DNA from: Pisolithus tinctorius
Lineage: Eukaryota; Basidiomycota; Agaricomycetes; Boletales; Pisolithaceae
Reading direction: 5' to 3'
NCBI GenBank assembly: GCA_024663395.1
Contig: JANFAH010000011.1
Span: 1,054,001 to 1,118,000 of the forward strand
Length of the DNA stretch: 64,000 nucleotides
The position numbers and the translations under genes were made by a program. Under the pieces are notes generated by a model. It did no database searches, had not been told where the DNA came from, and saw only the letters and a list, made by a program, of their open reading frames with translations. Numbering within the stretch: the stretch's first letter is position 1; every line of letters starts with the position of its first letter. Positions 20,886-32,682 of this stretch are shown here, piece after piece.

Positions 20886-21235
20886 GTGACAGGGCACTAG
20901 CTATGTATGAATACTACATGTTCATGAAAGTCTGATGTTTGTACATTGTGTAGTTGTTAAGTTATTTGAGGTCATTGTTGACAATGGCAATGAGAGGTGT
21001 CAGGGATGACATGTCACATGCATGGGAAGTACTGGTGGGTGTTGATGACAAATCCCAGTGTGACATGGCACAGCTCTGGTAGCTTAGTACTTAGCACCCA
21101 GTGATAATCAATAATATGTTACAGAACACTAGCTAGACATGAGTACTACACAGCCATGAAAGTCTGATGTTTGTGCATTGTGTAGTTGTTGAGATATGTG
21201 AGCTTGCTGTTGACAACAGTGATGAGAGTGTTGGA
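20886..21235 (+). repeat. Direct duplication, two ~110-bp units ~240 bp apart
   Basis: The stretch from about 20886 (CACTAGCTATGTATGAATAC ...) recurs from about 21125 (CACTAGCTAGACATGAGTAC ...). Both contain ATGAAAGTCTGATGTTTGT followed by a GTTGACAA motif. No coding potential is seen. The duplication lies just upstream of the Helitron gene. Confidence 0.7.
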
Positions 21236-21573
21236 GATATATTCTCCCCTGTGTTCTACTTACTTTGGTGCGATGTTTGGCTGCTTACATAAGCCATTAG
21301 AGCGCACATACTGCACAGTAACTACACTGTTCCCTCAGTAGGTTGTTCACTACTGAGGTTGCCTATAGCATCCTTCTCTATTCCAGGACACGTAGCAGTC
21401 CTGGTCTGTTTTCATCTTCTGTCACAGATGGTCGTACCGGCCCGCAACCCGGCAGGCTTGCACCGTGATGTCAGCTTACTTAGTGCCCTCCCCCCCCAAA
21501 TAAAAATAATAATAAAAATAAAAAAATTATTTTGTCATTTGTTTGTCTCTAAATATGAAATGGCATTTGTCTG
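21236..21573. other. Leader interval upstream of Helitron gene
   Basis: About 340 bp without a gene. It includes a C9 run followed by an AATAAA-rich stretch (21486-21530). The Helitron 5' terminus (expected TC in an A|T target) may lie here, but I could not fix it. Confidence 0.35.
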
Positions 21574-24500
21574 ATGTCATTTTCATCATTTTCTGGTCCG
21601 TGCTCTCATGTGTTAGGGGCTTTGACATTTCTTTGCTTGACCACCATGCTGCAAGGTCAGTCATCTCTTGAGGAGATTTCGTTGGTCGATGTTCAATCAG
21701 GCAAGCAGGGGGAGCGTTTAAATTATGCTAACCTCAGGGAGAAGTATATCTTTGTGGGTTTCCCTTGAGAGGGCATCCATCTTCTGCCCCATACAGGTGA
21801 CGGTGAGATGATCACCGTGGTGCCCAGTTCATCGAAGGAGTTTGTTGACCAGTTTCAGTTTTTGTCCCGTGTTGATTTGTTGGGTATCTGCGACCGTCAT
21901 GGAGTTGTCGTATCGTGTCCTCTACCTGTGCAGGCATTGCGTGATGCTCTTCACTTTCATCGGTGTACTCTGCTGTGTCGCTCGGGACCATTTCTATTTC
22001 GCCGCTTGCAACGACAACATCAGGCGTGTTTTGCAGTAGAGAGTTCTGAAGCCATGCCTATGGAAGATTATGTTCAGCATTTGCATGAGGGGAATTGTTG
22101 TCGGCAGCAGGAGAGTTGTGATCAGAATCGTTGGGTAGAACAAGGACCGCAGTGTGACGAGTGTTTTTGTGGAAATGAGCTTTTTCCGCCTGTGCGTTCT
22201 TTCACTGACAAACTTGGGATCATAAAGGAATGGCAGCAGCGGATGGATCCATCTCAGTTAAAACAGGGTGTCTGTGCAGTGTGTGGGCAGTTGCATTGGG
22301 ATAGAGAGTTGCAGGACGTTTTGGCCACCAAAGCTATGTTGAGGCTTCTAAGAAATGAAATCTTGCCACAGAAAGTGTTACCGTGTACTTATGCTCTTGA
22401 TCTGTATTATGGTGCTATTTTATGCCTGAGGGGGATGCAGTCATTGAATGCATTTGCGCCCATTCAGATGTGTGGGGGCTGTCGTCGCAGTTTGACTGGA
22501 AAATCTCCTTCTCAACCGGTTGATGCACTTGCAAATTTTCAGTATTATGCATGGAATGAGTTGCCTGTGGAGATAAGAGATGTTTTCCATATGGCATCAC
22601 CCTTTGAATTAGCCTTGGTTTGTTTGGCATGCACATCCATGATAACTCATCATTACCAGTCGAAGACGATGTGAGGAGGATGGGTGCCTGATGACGCCAG
22701 TCAGAGCTTTTCGAGGGGTAATGTTTCTGTATTACCTCAGGATGTGCAGGGGTTACGATGGCTGTTGCTGCCTTCCAGGGACGAAGTGAGGGACACCTTC
22801 TGTGTCGTCTTCTGTGGGGGGAAGTTTTGACCATCGAAAGAAGCCCTTGCATGTTTTCACCCGGTGTTGGTGTTGAGGACTAAGGTGGAGACGATGATAG
22901 AGTTTCTTATTGCTGAGAATCCATGGTACAAGCTTTTGGGGGTGAAGTTTGATCACAGAAATCTAGAAAATCTTCTCGTCAGAAGCGAAGATCGTGTCGT
23001 CATTGATGGCATGCAGATTACTCATTTGCCTTCTTTGCTTGCAGATGAAAGTGGGGGAGAACATGATTGGGGTGATTTGAGTGGGGACTTTGTTATGGAG
23101 AATGTGGCATACACGATGGGCGACCATTCTTCTAAGAGTTGTGAGAGCATGAAAGCGGAGGCTATGGCACACACTCTTCGTCATGGCCAGTTTTTGAGCA
23201 ATTCGACTGGTTCTGACTTGGTTTCGGATATGGAACTGTACTTGTTGAGTGTGTTATTTCCTCATTTGGATCCATGGGGAATAGGCAGCTTCAACGCGCC
23301 CCAAAGGTCGAAGGCACAACACATTTCTTTCGAACGTCAGTTGAAAAATTTGTTGAGACAAGCGGACTCCCCATTTGCAGCCGACACTAGTTTTGCGTTC
23401 ATCTGTTGGAATATTATCCAAAAGCATGAAGCTGGGGAGAATGTAACTTTTTCCATTAAGTCTGCACGTCAAAATGAACTTGCTTCCGAATTGCGTGAAA
23501 TGTTGGTGAGCGTGCATGAGTATGCCCACAAATGCTTAACTACTAGTGTCCCGAAAGTGGTGACAGCCGACAAGAAGAGGGTAACGCAACTTTTCCGAGA
23601 TTTGACTGTGATATCAAAAAAGTTGTGGGGAAGTGCTGGATATAAGCTTTGTCGTAGAAATGAGATTAGATCGTTAACATGGAAGTTGGGAACGCCGGCA
23701 TTTTTTATAATGCTTAATCCACATGATTTGACGAATGTGCTTGTTGGCCATTTTGTGGGTATCAGCGAAGGAGAGTGGAGGATCATGTCTTCTTACCAAA
23801 GGGCCTGCTTAGTTGCTTCTCATCCTGCCACAGCGTCGTTGGCCTTCCATGAACAAATTCAGGCCTTTGTAGATGTCATTCTTCGGTATAAGCACAGTCA
23901 CAGATTGTTTGGTACCTGTACTGCCTACTATGGAATGGTAGAAGCGCAGGGTAGGGGAACTCTACATTGTCATATGCTGGTGTGGGTGGAAGGAAATCCT
24001 AATCCAAATCAACTGAGGTGGAAGATGCATGAGGATAGCATGTTTAAAACTTCCATCATTTCTTGGTTGGAGGATATTATTAAATGCAAACTTCCTGGGA
24101 TGACGAACGTCGAAGATATGTGCCCTGATCTTGTGTCGGTTATGGATGATGACGAGGTGGATCCCCAATTAGAACGGGCACCCCAGGTCGATGAACTGGA
24201 CGATGAAGTCTTTGCTACCGAATTTCTGGACTTTGTCAAGCGTTTAGCAATTAAGTGTAATTGGCATCAACATACCACAACTTGTTACAAACATTTGAAA
24301 GCTGGCAAAGTCGGTGGTGATCACAATTGTCGAATGTGTATAGATGGCACAGTATGGCCATTTTCTGAAATCGATCCAGAGTTGGAATCTATCTTGTTAA
24401 GACGTCTTCATCCTTGGATCAACAATTTCAATGACATCGTCATTTTTTTACTGCAATGTAATATGGACATCAAGTACATAGGTTCGGGGTCTGCTGCCAA

Positions 24501-25985
24501 GGCTCTTACCTATTACATTAGTGATTACATTGCCAAAGACAATCTCAAGGTTCACGTTGGTTTGCAAGCCTTGCAAAGTGCTATTGAAAGTCATCGAAAT
24601 CAATTTGGTAATGATAGCGTCTTTAGTGAAGAATTTCGAAATAAAAACCTTCTTACTAAAACAGTGAACGCCATGATGGGGAGGTGGGAAGTTTCTCATC
24701 AGCAAGTAATGAGTTATCTCGTTGGCGGCGGTGATCATTATGCTGCACATGAGTTCTGCACCATACATTTTCATGAGTTTCTGGAAATCATTGAGCAATC
24801 GAAGTGTATTGATTGCCAACAAAGTGAGCATACCTCCTGTCGTTTCCTCCTGTATGGAACACATTGTGTCACCCGAGCTGTTGAAGGGACGCTGGCGATC
24901 AGTAGTGACACTGCAGATTATTGTTTACGACCATCTTCGTCACCTTTCAGCGACATGTCCCTGTGGCACTTCATTGAACAAACCGAAAGGGTGGTGAAGC
25001 TGAAAGGCAGTCAGGAAGAGGATAAAAGGCAAGGGTCCAAAAATGTAAAAACGCAGAGTACTGCGGCTAAGAATGGAAATCAGGATCACCGACCTTATAC
25101 TCATCGCCAGCACGGTTTGTTCTTTGACTTGTCCCATCCGCAATATTTCACTCACAATCTCTGTGTCCGAAATCGAGCAGTGGTTCCTGTTTTGATAGGC
25201 AACACCATCCCCCATCCCGATAGTTCTGAGGACGAGCATGAAGAGTTTTGTAAAGCTATGCTTACCCTTTTTAAGCCCTGGAGATGTCCTTGTGATCTTT
25301 TACAGAGTCATCAAAGTTGGTTGGCAGCTTTTGAAGATTGCACGTTTTTGGATGAAATAGTATTGTTAATAAAGAATTTCACAGTTGAAATGGAATGTAA
25401 AGACGCACGGACCCGGGAGAACATCGACTTCACAGACCCAAAGTATCGTCATCAGTTACCTAACTCTACCAGTGACAGAGAAGCGGAGGTTGACATCGAT
25501 CACCTGCGAAAAATGGTGATGGAAGATTCGGAACTTAATCCGGATTTTGATGCCGTCAAAGGTGAGCAAATGTTTCGTGAAGAACTTCCGGAAGATGAAC
25601 GTCAAATAATACGATTGTTGAATTTGCATGAAGAGCATACAGTGCGCTGTCAACAGACTCCATCACATCTCGGTAGCATCCAGTGTCTTCGCTCACGACT
25701 GGATGAGGAGCTGAGTATACATAGTAGCATCATGACAGCCACCAAGAAACGCAAAAGGCCTCATAATTGTGATGAAGATGACGATGAGCTTCGCTGTCAT
25801 GGAGATCGACTGCAATGTGAGCGGAATGAACCATCAATGACAATTTGAACTGTTTGTGATCAGAATTCCCTGTCGACTCCCACTTCAGGATCTCAGCTCG
25901 TAAACAGAAATTTGAAGCATGCCTTCGATGTTGAGAACGATTGGAGACTATCTGAAGATGAGGATCAACGTCGAGCTTATGTCCG
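21574..25985 (+). pseudogene. Helitron replicase (Rep part), interrupted
   Basis: One frame runs from ATG 21574 (or ATG 21646, which has a better start context) and is broken by TGA at 21766-21768, 22672-22674, 22828-22830 and 25846-25848. The N-terminal part has paired CxxC motifs (ECFCGN, GVCAVCGQLHW, MCGGCRRSLTG) and a VDALANFQYYAWNELPVE stretch, as in the DUF6570-type region of fungal Helitrons. The Helitron-like N domain follows (PAFFIMLNPHDLTN). The HUH motif is in RGTLHCHMLVWVEG (about 23960) and the Tyr motif in ALTYYISDYIAKDN (about 24510). This module nicks and joins DNA in rolling-circle transposition. The frame reaches LSEDEDQRRAYV, the usual start of the helicase, then breaks. 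Confidence 0.9.
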
Positions 25986-27035
25986 GTGAACGGAGCAGCA
26001 TTGTATTCCTGGAATTTGGTTCAGAACCTTGATAAACATACATTTGAATCGGTGCGCAGTCAGCGACAGTTATTTGGAGCTTACATTTGGCGTAATTTGA
26101 GTCACATCGTCGAACTACATAAGAACCAGCGCGCTCGAAATGATCCCGATTTTGTTGACTTGCTTAATCACGTGCGATCTGGAAATGCATCGATGCGATC
26201 GAAGGACGGTCAGTCGGATTTCGAAGTTTTGATGAGCTGTCTCTTGATTCGCTTACATGAAGAACAACCAGACCAGTTTGACAGTTTCTGCGATGCACCC
26301 ATCATATTTGGGGAGCATCAATTGCGAGATCGATATAATGAAGAGAAAGCTAGGTTTTATGCCACCAAGACAGCGCAGTCTTTTCACTATTATTATGCAG
26401 AGCATATTTGTAAGGGGTGGCCGGTGACAGGAGAGGAAAATGAGCAGTTGTCATGGGTACATCCAAAGGACTCCAAAGAAAGTTTGGGAAGGCTTCTGCT
26501 TTTACCCAGAATGCCTGTTCAGGTCACTGAAAACTTGGCTTTAGAATTCAAGATCGTCAATGGTGCACAAGGAGTCCTTCACGACATCGTATATGAAGAA
26601 GTCAATGGGGTTAGGATCACTCGATGTGTGTACATCGAGATTCCTTCCTCACACATACATGTCCCTAACAGAGAAAATCATCTTGTGCCCATTTTTCCTC
26701 AACCATGTACTATAACGTATCGCAGTGAAGACAGGTCACTGTTTAAAGTTACTTGGCACCAATTGCCAATCATCCTGGCATGGGCTTTCACAGATTACAA
26801 GGTGCAGGGTGCTTCACTGACCAGAGTTGTAGTTGACCTCGCAAGTGCTCGTGGTATTCAACACACATACATTATGCTCTCTCGAGCCTCCACCCTCGGA
26901 AACGTTGCCATTCTTCACTTGTTTAGTCCTTGTCGTACTCTCAGACGACTGCAGGAGGATCTTTGGCAAGAGCTACAGCGTCTAGGTTCTTTGGACTGCC
27001 TCACCAAGCATCGCTTCAATGATCATCCACAGTGA
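25986..27035 (+). pseudogene. Helitron Pif1-like helicase, C-terminal half only
   Basis: Homology resumes at PVNGAALYSW, in a different frame from the Rep part. It continues through GAYIWRNLSHIVELHKNQRA, EFKIVNGAQGVLHDIVYEE, and the C-terminal motifs FTDYKVQGASLTRVVVDL and HTYIMLSRASTLGNVAIL of Pif1-family helicases. Motif I (Walker A) and motif II (DE box) are absent: the junction at about 25985 joins the DQRRAYV region directly to the segment after motif III. No ATPase can be made. The open 350-codon frame ends HRFNDHPQ at 27035. Confidence 0.88.
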
Positions 27036-27709
27036 TGATCTCTGCACACAAATTAAATCATTCGCTGCTGTCACAGAAATCCAAACCTAATCACCATAGT
27101 CAGGATGGTACATTTTTTTTTTTAAATTTAATTTTTAAATTTTTAAATTTTTTCTCCCCCTTCGCTTTTCATTTCTTCGAAGCCTGCTGATGCCCATTTC
27201 TTGACTGAAAGCTAGCTCTCCCCCTATGTTGACCCTTCCCCTAATCCCTATTTGCAATCGAACGCACATGTCGAATCGCAAATGCACTGCTTCCGCTATG
27301 ATGTCATTTTCATGTCATCGTCATCATCGGTATGCATTTGTCCATCCCATCAAAAGCACTAATTTACAGTCTTCGAAGTCTTCAATGTGCCGCATTCATC
27401 ATTTTCAATGGTGTTCATAGCATCCCGTGTTGACAATGTCTCAAAAGACTTGTGGCCCAACGAAAACAAGTGAGTGATCTTACATCGAGTGTGGGGATGA
27501 AAGCTTGCTGATTGGGAACGGTTCCCCAATTCTTTGGAGCAAATGGGCCTGTGGGCAACGGTTGTCACAGATCCCAAAAACTCTAATCCCTGTCATAACA
27601 ACATGCTTGTTTATAAATCTCCTCCCTGCGATTCACCAGGCGCTCTTTTCCCCATCTCTGTGCAGCTTTTCGGCTTCATACAGTCCTTCCAAATAGGGAG
27701 GTATGGGAA
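27036..27709. other. Non-coding, AT-rich interval after the Helitron gene
   Basis: It includes an extreme T/A stretch (about 27113-27155, TTTTTAAATTT words). No gene is recognised. A Helitron 3' end (hairpin plus CTRR) is expected somewhere downstream of the helicase, but I could not single one out. Confidence 0.45.
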
Positions 27710-28291
27710 TTGGCGACGGTGATCATTCCTAAAGTAATGCTTATGGTTTTGCTGAACTCTGCTCTCAGAATTGACCACAGTGATGGACATGCCACCAAAA
27801 AATTGGTGTTGACATGTGGTGGAGATATTTACGACTCTGCATGGAAAAACCAAATCAACTCCCTCAACCTTGCAGCTACATTCACAAGTAAAAGTCTGCA
27901 GATGCCTCTTCATCGTCGCTACAACTCCAATCGTCTATTCCTGCAGCGGCAGGTTTACTCTGCTTCTATGCTGTCTTCAACAATGACCGTGATGACAACC
28001 ATGTGCATCGACAGTCAATCATCCCATGTCGATTCTGTCCAAAGGATCCATGAAGAAGGCACTTTATTTCATATGGACGATTGTGGCCAAGTCTCCCCCT
28101 TGTGCGAAGATTCTCTCAATCACGGAGATTTCGTCGAAGTTGATGTTGAATTCGACCTTGTGATTGCACGAGACGACGTTGGTTACACTTCCTTGAAAGT
28201 GTATCTGTCCTTTAAGGACATCGTGTGCTTACTTCCTGCTAGCAACCCTTCTGTAACGCAAAAATTACCATGTCACAGTCTTTTTAATTAA
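27710..28291 (+). CDS. Unknown ORF, 193 aa, with a C-terminal beta-rich tail
   Basis: The ORF is open from MATVIIPKVMLM to KLPCHSLFN. I do not recognise the protein. The C-terminal region (HGDFVEVDVEFDLVIARDD, then YTSLKVYLSFKDIVCLLP) alternates hydrophobic and charged residues as in a beta-barrel edge. It resembles the tail of the ORF at 30044-30304 (KKDLVLLEVRLICYFVRDN ... FELQSVSLL). The pair may be fragments of one duplicated gene. An OB-fold reading is only a guess. The true start may be further in, since the N-terminal part looks less gene-like. Confidence 0.35.
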   Translation: MATVIIPKVMLMVLLNSALRIDHSDGHATKKLVLTCGGDIYDSAWKNQINSLNLAATFTSKSLQMPLHRRYNSNRLFLQRQVYSASMLSSTMTVMTTMCIDSQSSHVDSVQRIHEEGTLFHMDDCGQVSPLCEDSLNHGDFVEVDVEFDLVIARDDVGYTSLKVYLSFKDIVCLLPASNPSVTQKLPCHSLFN

Positions 28292-29270
28292 TGCGTTAAC
28301 AGCTCTCGGTCAGCAGTAAACACAAGCGAGACAGAGTGCAGCCACCATTGTCTACGTTGATCAAGCACATGCGAACTGGAACCTCTATGGAAAACGTGAA
28401 CCCTAATTCGTCCCCTCAAAAAGCACTCCCTGCAGAAAAGTCATACATCATAAACTTTTTCTGCAATGTACAAGAAGACATTAATTTAAAAGTACAGTGA
28501 CATCCATTCCATCCGCAGATAAATACCTTGACAATTTAAAGTCGACATCTTTTTGCTTCATAAGGTAATACAAGTCTATGACAATTGTGCAATATTCCGC
28601 CAGTGTTCAAAGTCGAAAAAGTTAATGTGTTCCGTGAAATCGTCTTTTCCTACATTTGTTCTGCATTGGTCCTGTTTTTATCTCATTTTCATTCTCTGTT
28701 TTATTTTCATTCCATTTAATGTTTTTCTTTTCCTATTTGGCTGCGTACAGATCCAGGTTTAGTAATTCAACCCTTGAAAGCAGATTTTGGCAGAGGTAAC
28801 CGTTTTCGAGGGTAGCATCACCCCAGCCTTCGAGGACGTTGGTGTATGCCTACTACACCTTGTATAACACCTTGCCACTGGGATCTGAAGTATGATAACC
28901 ATATTTCATGCAAGCTTCAACTATCGACGTCATGACCTCTGACGCACGTCAGAGTTCACATGACTTGTAATTCGAAATTTTAATCGCTAACATGTCATGC
29001 TAGGTTCGATCATTGATCTCATGACCCCCCCCCACGTCATAGTTCACAGGACTTTGCAATCTTTCCATTTAAAAAATTTGCCAACCCCTTTTCAGCTTTC
29101 CACCAGTTTCACGCACGTCGACTTGCTCGATGCCACCCAAACGAGAACATTCCATACATGGCAAACACATCTTGCCTCCAAAACGTACACAGTACGGGCA
29201 ACGTCCTTTAAGTAAACTTGGCAATTTCTGACAGAAGCAATGCTTGCAGTGTCAAATATAAAACAAACTA
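28292..29270. other. Non-coding interval
   Basis: No credible gene. Two similar stretches (about 28915-28970 and 29005-29060) share a CTCATGACC/ACGTCATAGTTCACA-type motif with a C9 run in the second copy. Confidence 0.4.
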
Positions 29271-29899
29271 ATGAAAAGAAGGCAGGACGACTCCTCTGCA
29301 TCTTTGGCGGCTACTTTAAATGGATCTGATTCCCAAAACATGACCACACCAACTGTCGTTTCTTCCTCCGCTCCTGAAGAACAAATCTTCCCCTGCGAAT
29401 GTCATTACCGTAAGAAGCATTATCAAAGGACCAACCTTGCCTACCATGGACGATAGCGAAATTTGCATGTACCCTACTGCACTGAAAAGGTAAATGGATA
29501 GAGTTTGTCCACTGCGAAATGATGACTTCCAATTTTCACTGCAGTCGTCTTGAAAGATTAATAACTTTTGAGAATTGTCGATCAAACATATATTCTCTGG
29601 CGACTTTACTTCCCGGTGTTACGCGGGGGCAGAACAATCCTTGCTCCAATTGCAGCAAGATGCTATGCGATCCGGTTTCTAATGAACCCATCCTCATCTG
29701 GTTGGTCGGACATATTTCCGCTACATGGTTTTTAAAAAACGGACATCCGGATCATCAATGCTCTGTGACTATCGTTCCCATTTCCAAAAATCTATGCCAC
29801 CAAGCCCTTCAGCTGCTTTCTGGCTTCTCGCAGCCTCCTTTAGGTTCGTTCTCTTTCGCACATCCTTGGACTTCCTCTTTCATCATGGATAAATGTTAA
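29271..29899 (+). pseudogene. Unknown Cys/His-containing gene remnant, two probable exons
   Basis: Exon 1 starts ATG 29271 (MKRRQDDSSASLAATLNG) and includes IFPCECHYRKKHYQRTNLAY, then a TGA, then NLHVPYCTEK. A GTAAAT...TGCAG segment (about 29491-29544) could be an intron. The following sequence reads LERLITFENCRSNIY, NNPCSNCSKMLCDPVSNEP, LIWLVGHISATWFLKNGHPD and CSVTIVPISKNLCHQALQLL, and ends FIMDKC at 29899. The exon phases do not join cleanly, so either the splice choice is wrong or there is a shift. The Cys/His spacing suggests metal binding. I do not recognise the family. Confidence 0.4.
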
Positions 29900-30043
29900 A
29901 AGTGTCCGCCGATGTGCCTTCTTCTGTCGTACGTGCATCCTGCTGGCAAAGCACCAAGCATGGAGACACCATACATCCCATTATCGCCATTCTGGCATTA
30001 TTTCATTTTTCCATCGTTGACCACTGCCAAATCTTAGACATCG

Positions 30044-30304
30044 TTGTTTGCTTCCATATACGACGCACATGAAATCTTCCATGCTAAAAGTGAAATGGAT
30101 CTTTATCCCATGACTGAGTTAAAGAAAAAGGATTTAGTGTTGCTGGAAGTCAGATTAATATGTTACTTTGTAAGGGACAACAACGGCCGTTATACTCGTC
30201 ATCGGGCCCAGTTTGAATTACAGTCTGTGTCTCTTCTTCACTCCTCTGATGGCTATGACTCCGACGATTCTCCCAATTACGATGTCGGAGATTTACATAT
30301 CTAA
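30044..30304 (+). CDS. Unknown short ORF with a duplicated-tail motif
   Basis: About 86 codons. The segment ELKKKDLVLLEVRLICYFVR ... HRAQFELQSVSLLHSSDG resembles the C-terminal tail of the ORF at 27710-28291. It ends acidic (DGYDSDDSPNYDVGDLHI). It may be the last exon of the preceding remnant (29271-29899), which lies 145 bp upstream on the same strand. No function is assigned. Confidence 0.35.
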   Translation: MFASIYDAHEIFHAKSEMDLYPMTELKKKDLVLLEVRLICYFVRDNNGRYTRHRAQFELQSVSLLHSSDGYDSDDSPNYDVGDLHI

Positions 30305-30516
30305 TTGAAGCACCCTCATGGTTGATAAATCTACCCTTCCATTGCCCGTGCCTCACGAGTGCCATAAGAACGTGTAGTCGCAGCGCTTCAACGCGTTCTC
30401 TTTGATGCAATGCACGGTGAGGTCTACCGAACATACTCAGTTGCGATGCCGTTAACGCATTGAGGGGATGACATACTAATACATCGAGCTATGAAAAATT
30501 ACACCCAAAAGATTTG

Positions 30517-31425
30517 CTATTTTTCGTGGATTTCATGAACATATGGAATCACCATTCGTCTTTCCTTCCCACCTCTCATTCCTCCTAGCTTCCAAGACAC
30601 TGTCTTTACCTGATGATGAAGACCTGGTACCGAGCCTAAGCATCTCCCACTGTCATCGAACTTTAACCATGTGCAGAGATCGTCCTGCATGTTCCACACC
30701 CTCCAAAAACTGTCATCATTATCACCCTTGGAAGTCACCTCGTTGAGGTAGGAAACCCCTCTTTGCTGATACTTTTCCATGTCATGGGAAGCTATTGCAT
30801 TGCGTCGCTGGACATCGGTTACATAGCACAGATTAAGGAATGCTGTTCATCGCAATGTGTACGATGGATACGTGCTAAAAAGATGGCCGATGGTAATAAA
30901 ATTCATAGTGATAGTATGCCAGGCATTGAAAATAGGCATGACTGCACATTGCGAGCGAGCAACAAACACTACCAGCAATGCATAGGAATTGTCCAGGGTC
31001 TCTATAGATCGGATGTGTGAGGTCGTGCAAGCCGAATTACTACGATCATCAATTGAAAGCTGTTGAAAGCCTGCACTTCGTATGGTCTCTCCCAGGGCTT
31101 GCACTTCATTACAGCCGACAAATACGTCCAAAGATCTCAGCAACCAATCTTCACATCACTCACCAAACATCAATCGCAATGCCACAGATCCACCGATAAC
31201 TGCGTTATGAACCTTGAGCGAGTGAAGAAAGGAGACAGGACAACGAAAATTTTGATTGATCATCTGGCGAAGACAGTAGGACAAAGAGCTATGAATGAAT
31301 TTCTTCGTGTAAGGTATGGCTTCCATTAATTTCTGCCAGTCATCCAAATCCAAGAATTCAATGATCGAGAATAAGATTTCTGACGGCACAAAGAAAAGTG
31401 AGGCTGGTTTCTGCTGTTCATCCAT
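30517..31425 (-). pseudogene. F-box / nucleotidyltransferase-fold-like protein, broken copy
   Basis: One minus-strand frame from ATG 31425 (MDEQQKPASLFF) has TGA at 31156-31158 and 30847-30849. An F-box-like stretch (VPSEILFSIIEFLDLDDWQKL) leads to VIGGSVALRLMFGE, then SLDVFVGC, then a segment parallel to the intact gene at 32683-33570 (VMPIFNAWHTITMNFI against VSPIFRYHSTALMNFI), and KYQQRGVSYL against KYHDRGIRYL. The GGS and DxD pattern fits the nucleotidyltransferase fold. It is transcribed toward the Helitron, opposite to its paralogue. Both stops fit CGA to TGA. Confidence 0.65.
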
Positions 31426-31587
31426 TAAGGTCAGAGGTCTTTCTTCCTGTTTTTATTCAACGCTTTCCAGTCTCACCTTCCTTGCTCCACACATATCACA
31501 AGGACCAATGGGTAATGCACAAAGAAGCCTAAGCCACGTATACACATGCAGGATTGAACAACTCCAGATTTTCAACACGATGATAAA

Positions 31588-31905
31588 AACGTTCCTTTGC
31601 ATTGCACTGATGTAGGTACTGACGTTGCAGCTTCGCAGAAATTGCACATTGACATGCAGGTGTCATCACAAGCAACTAGTGTCATGCCACAGACATTTCA
31701 AGAATATTGTATCTCCCTTCCTAAGAACCTTCGTCGTTCTGATCAAAACGTTCCTTTGCGTTCCACTGATGTAAGCACTGACGTCGTAGCTTGCGAGGAA
31801 TTGCACATCAATCTGCACATGTCATCACAAGCGACTAGTGACACGCGGCAGACCTTTGAAGGATACCATATCTCCCTTCCTAACAAGCTTCCTCCACATG
31901 CCCTG
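31588..31905 (+). repeat. Two tandem 159-bp units
   Basis: Units begin AACGTTCCTTTGC at 31588 and 31747 and stay similar to about 31900. Both keep one open frame on the plus strand (TDVGTDVAASQKLHIDMQ and TDVSTDVVACEELHINLH; PQTFQEYCISLPK and RQTFEGYHISLPN). The shared frame could mean a repeated coding segment, but no flanking gene is recognised. Confidence 0.7.
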
Positions 31906-32321
31906 TAACATGCCTGAATTTTACTCCGTTTCTGCTATCCTCGTACGAAACCACCACACTTCCAGACCATGCATGATAACTGTCCAGCGGAATTTCTCAG
32001 GAGATCTTTCAGTGTGCAAGTTATCTAATTATTTCGCAAGTTCCTCCACTGTTGTCCAAGAACACCTCGCTGTCGAAAATCATTGAATCATCGTCTTCTT
32101 CAAGGAGTCTTCACACAGAACACATCACCTTCACGCTTCTTATCTCTTTGTAATGGTAGATGCCAAAAACTTCCCCCTAAACCTCCATGCCAAACATGAC
32201 ATTATTCTTGCTGCCTTGGCTTTACGACAGTAAGCAATCTACTTTCTACGCTTGCTACTGTTTCCCTAACGCATTCATGCAAGGTTGGATCTGCAGTATC
32301 CTGAGAATTTATAATGCTGTG

Positions 32322-32352
<31 letters not shown>
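32322..32352 (+). repeat. 31-nt poly(A) run
   Basis: This is an uninterrupted A homopolymer, the longest in the window. No retroposon body or target duplication was recognised next to it. Confidence 0.9.
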
Positions 32353-32353
<1 letters not shown>

Positions 32354-32682
32354 ACTAATGAGATCTTTATTCCCCATTCTCATGGTCTACAGCGATTACG
32401 CTTGAATTTGGTACCCATCGTACATCATAACCCGTTTTGTTTTCGGCCATGTAGGTAATTGTTTGGTTTCCCTTAATTCCAATTTGTTATCACAAAAAGA
32501 CTTTCGACGTCATGATTGCGAACGACTTTGAGGCGCATCGGCAACCAACAGTCTTTGTTACTTGCAACCTGGTGATTTTCATCCCCTCCCCCTTGCTTGC
32601 AAACCATCATCATCCACAAACCAACGGTGCGGTCAACTACGCCATTAATCTTCTTGCATTTCTAATGTTTCCTCCCTACAGC

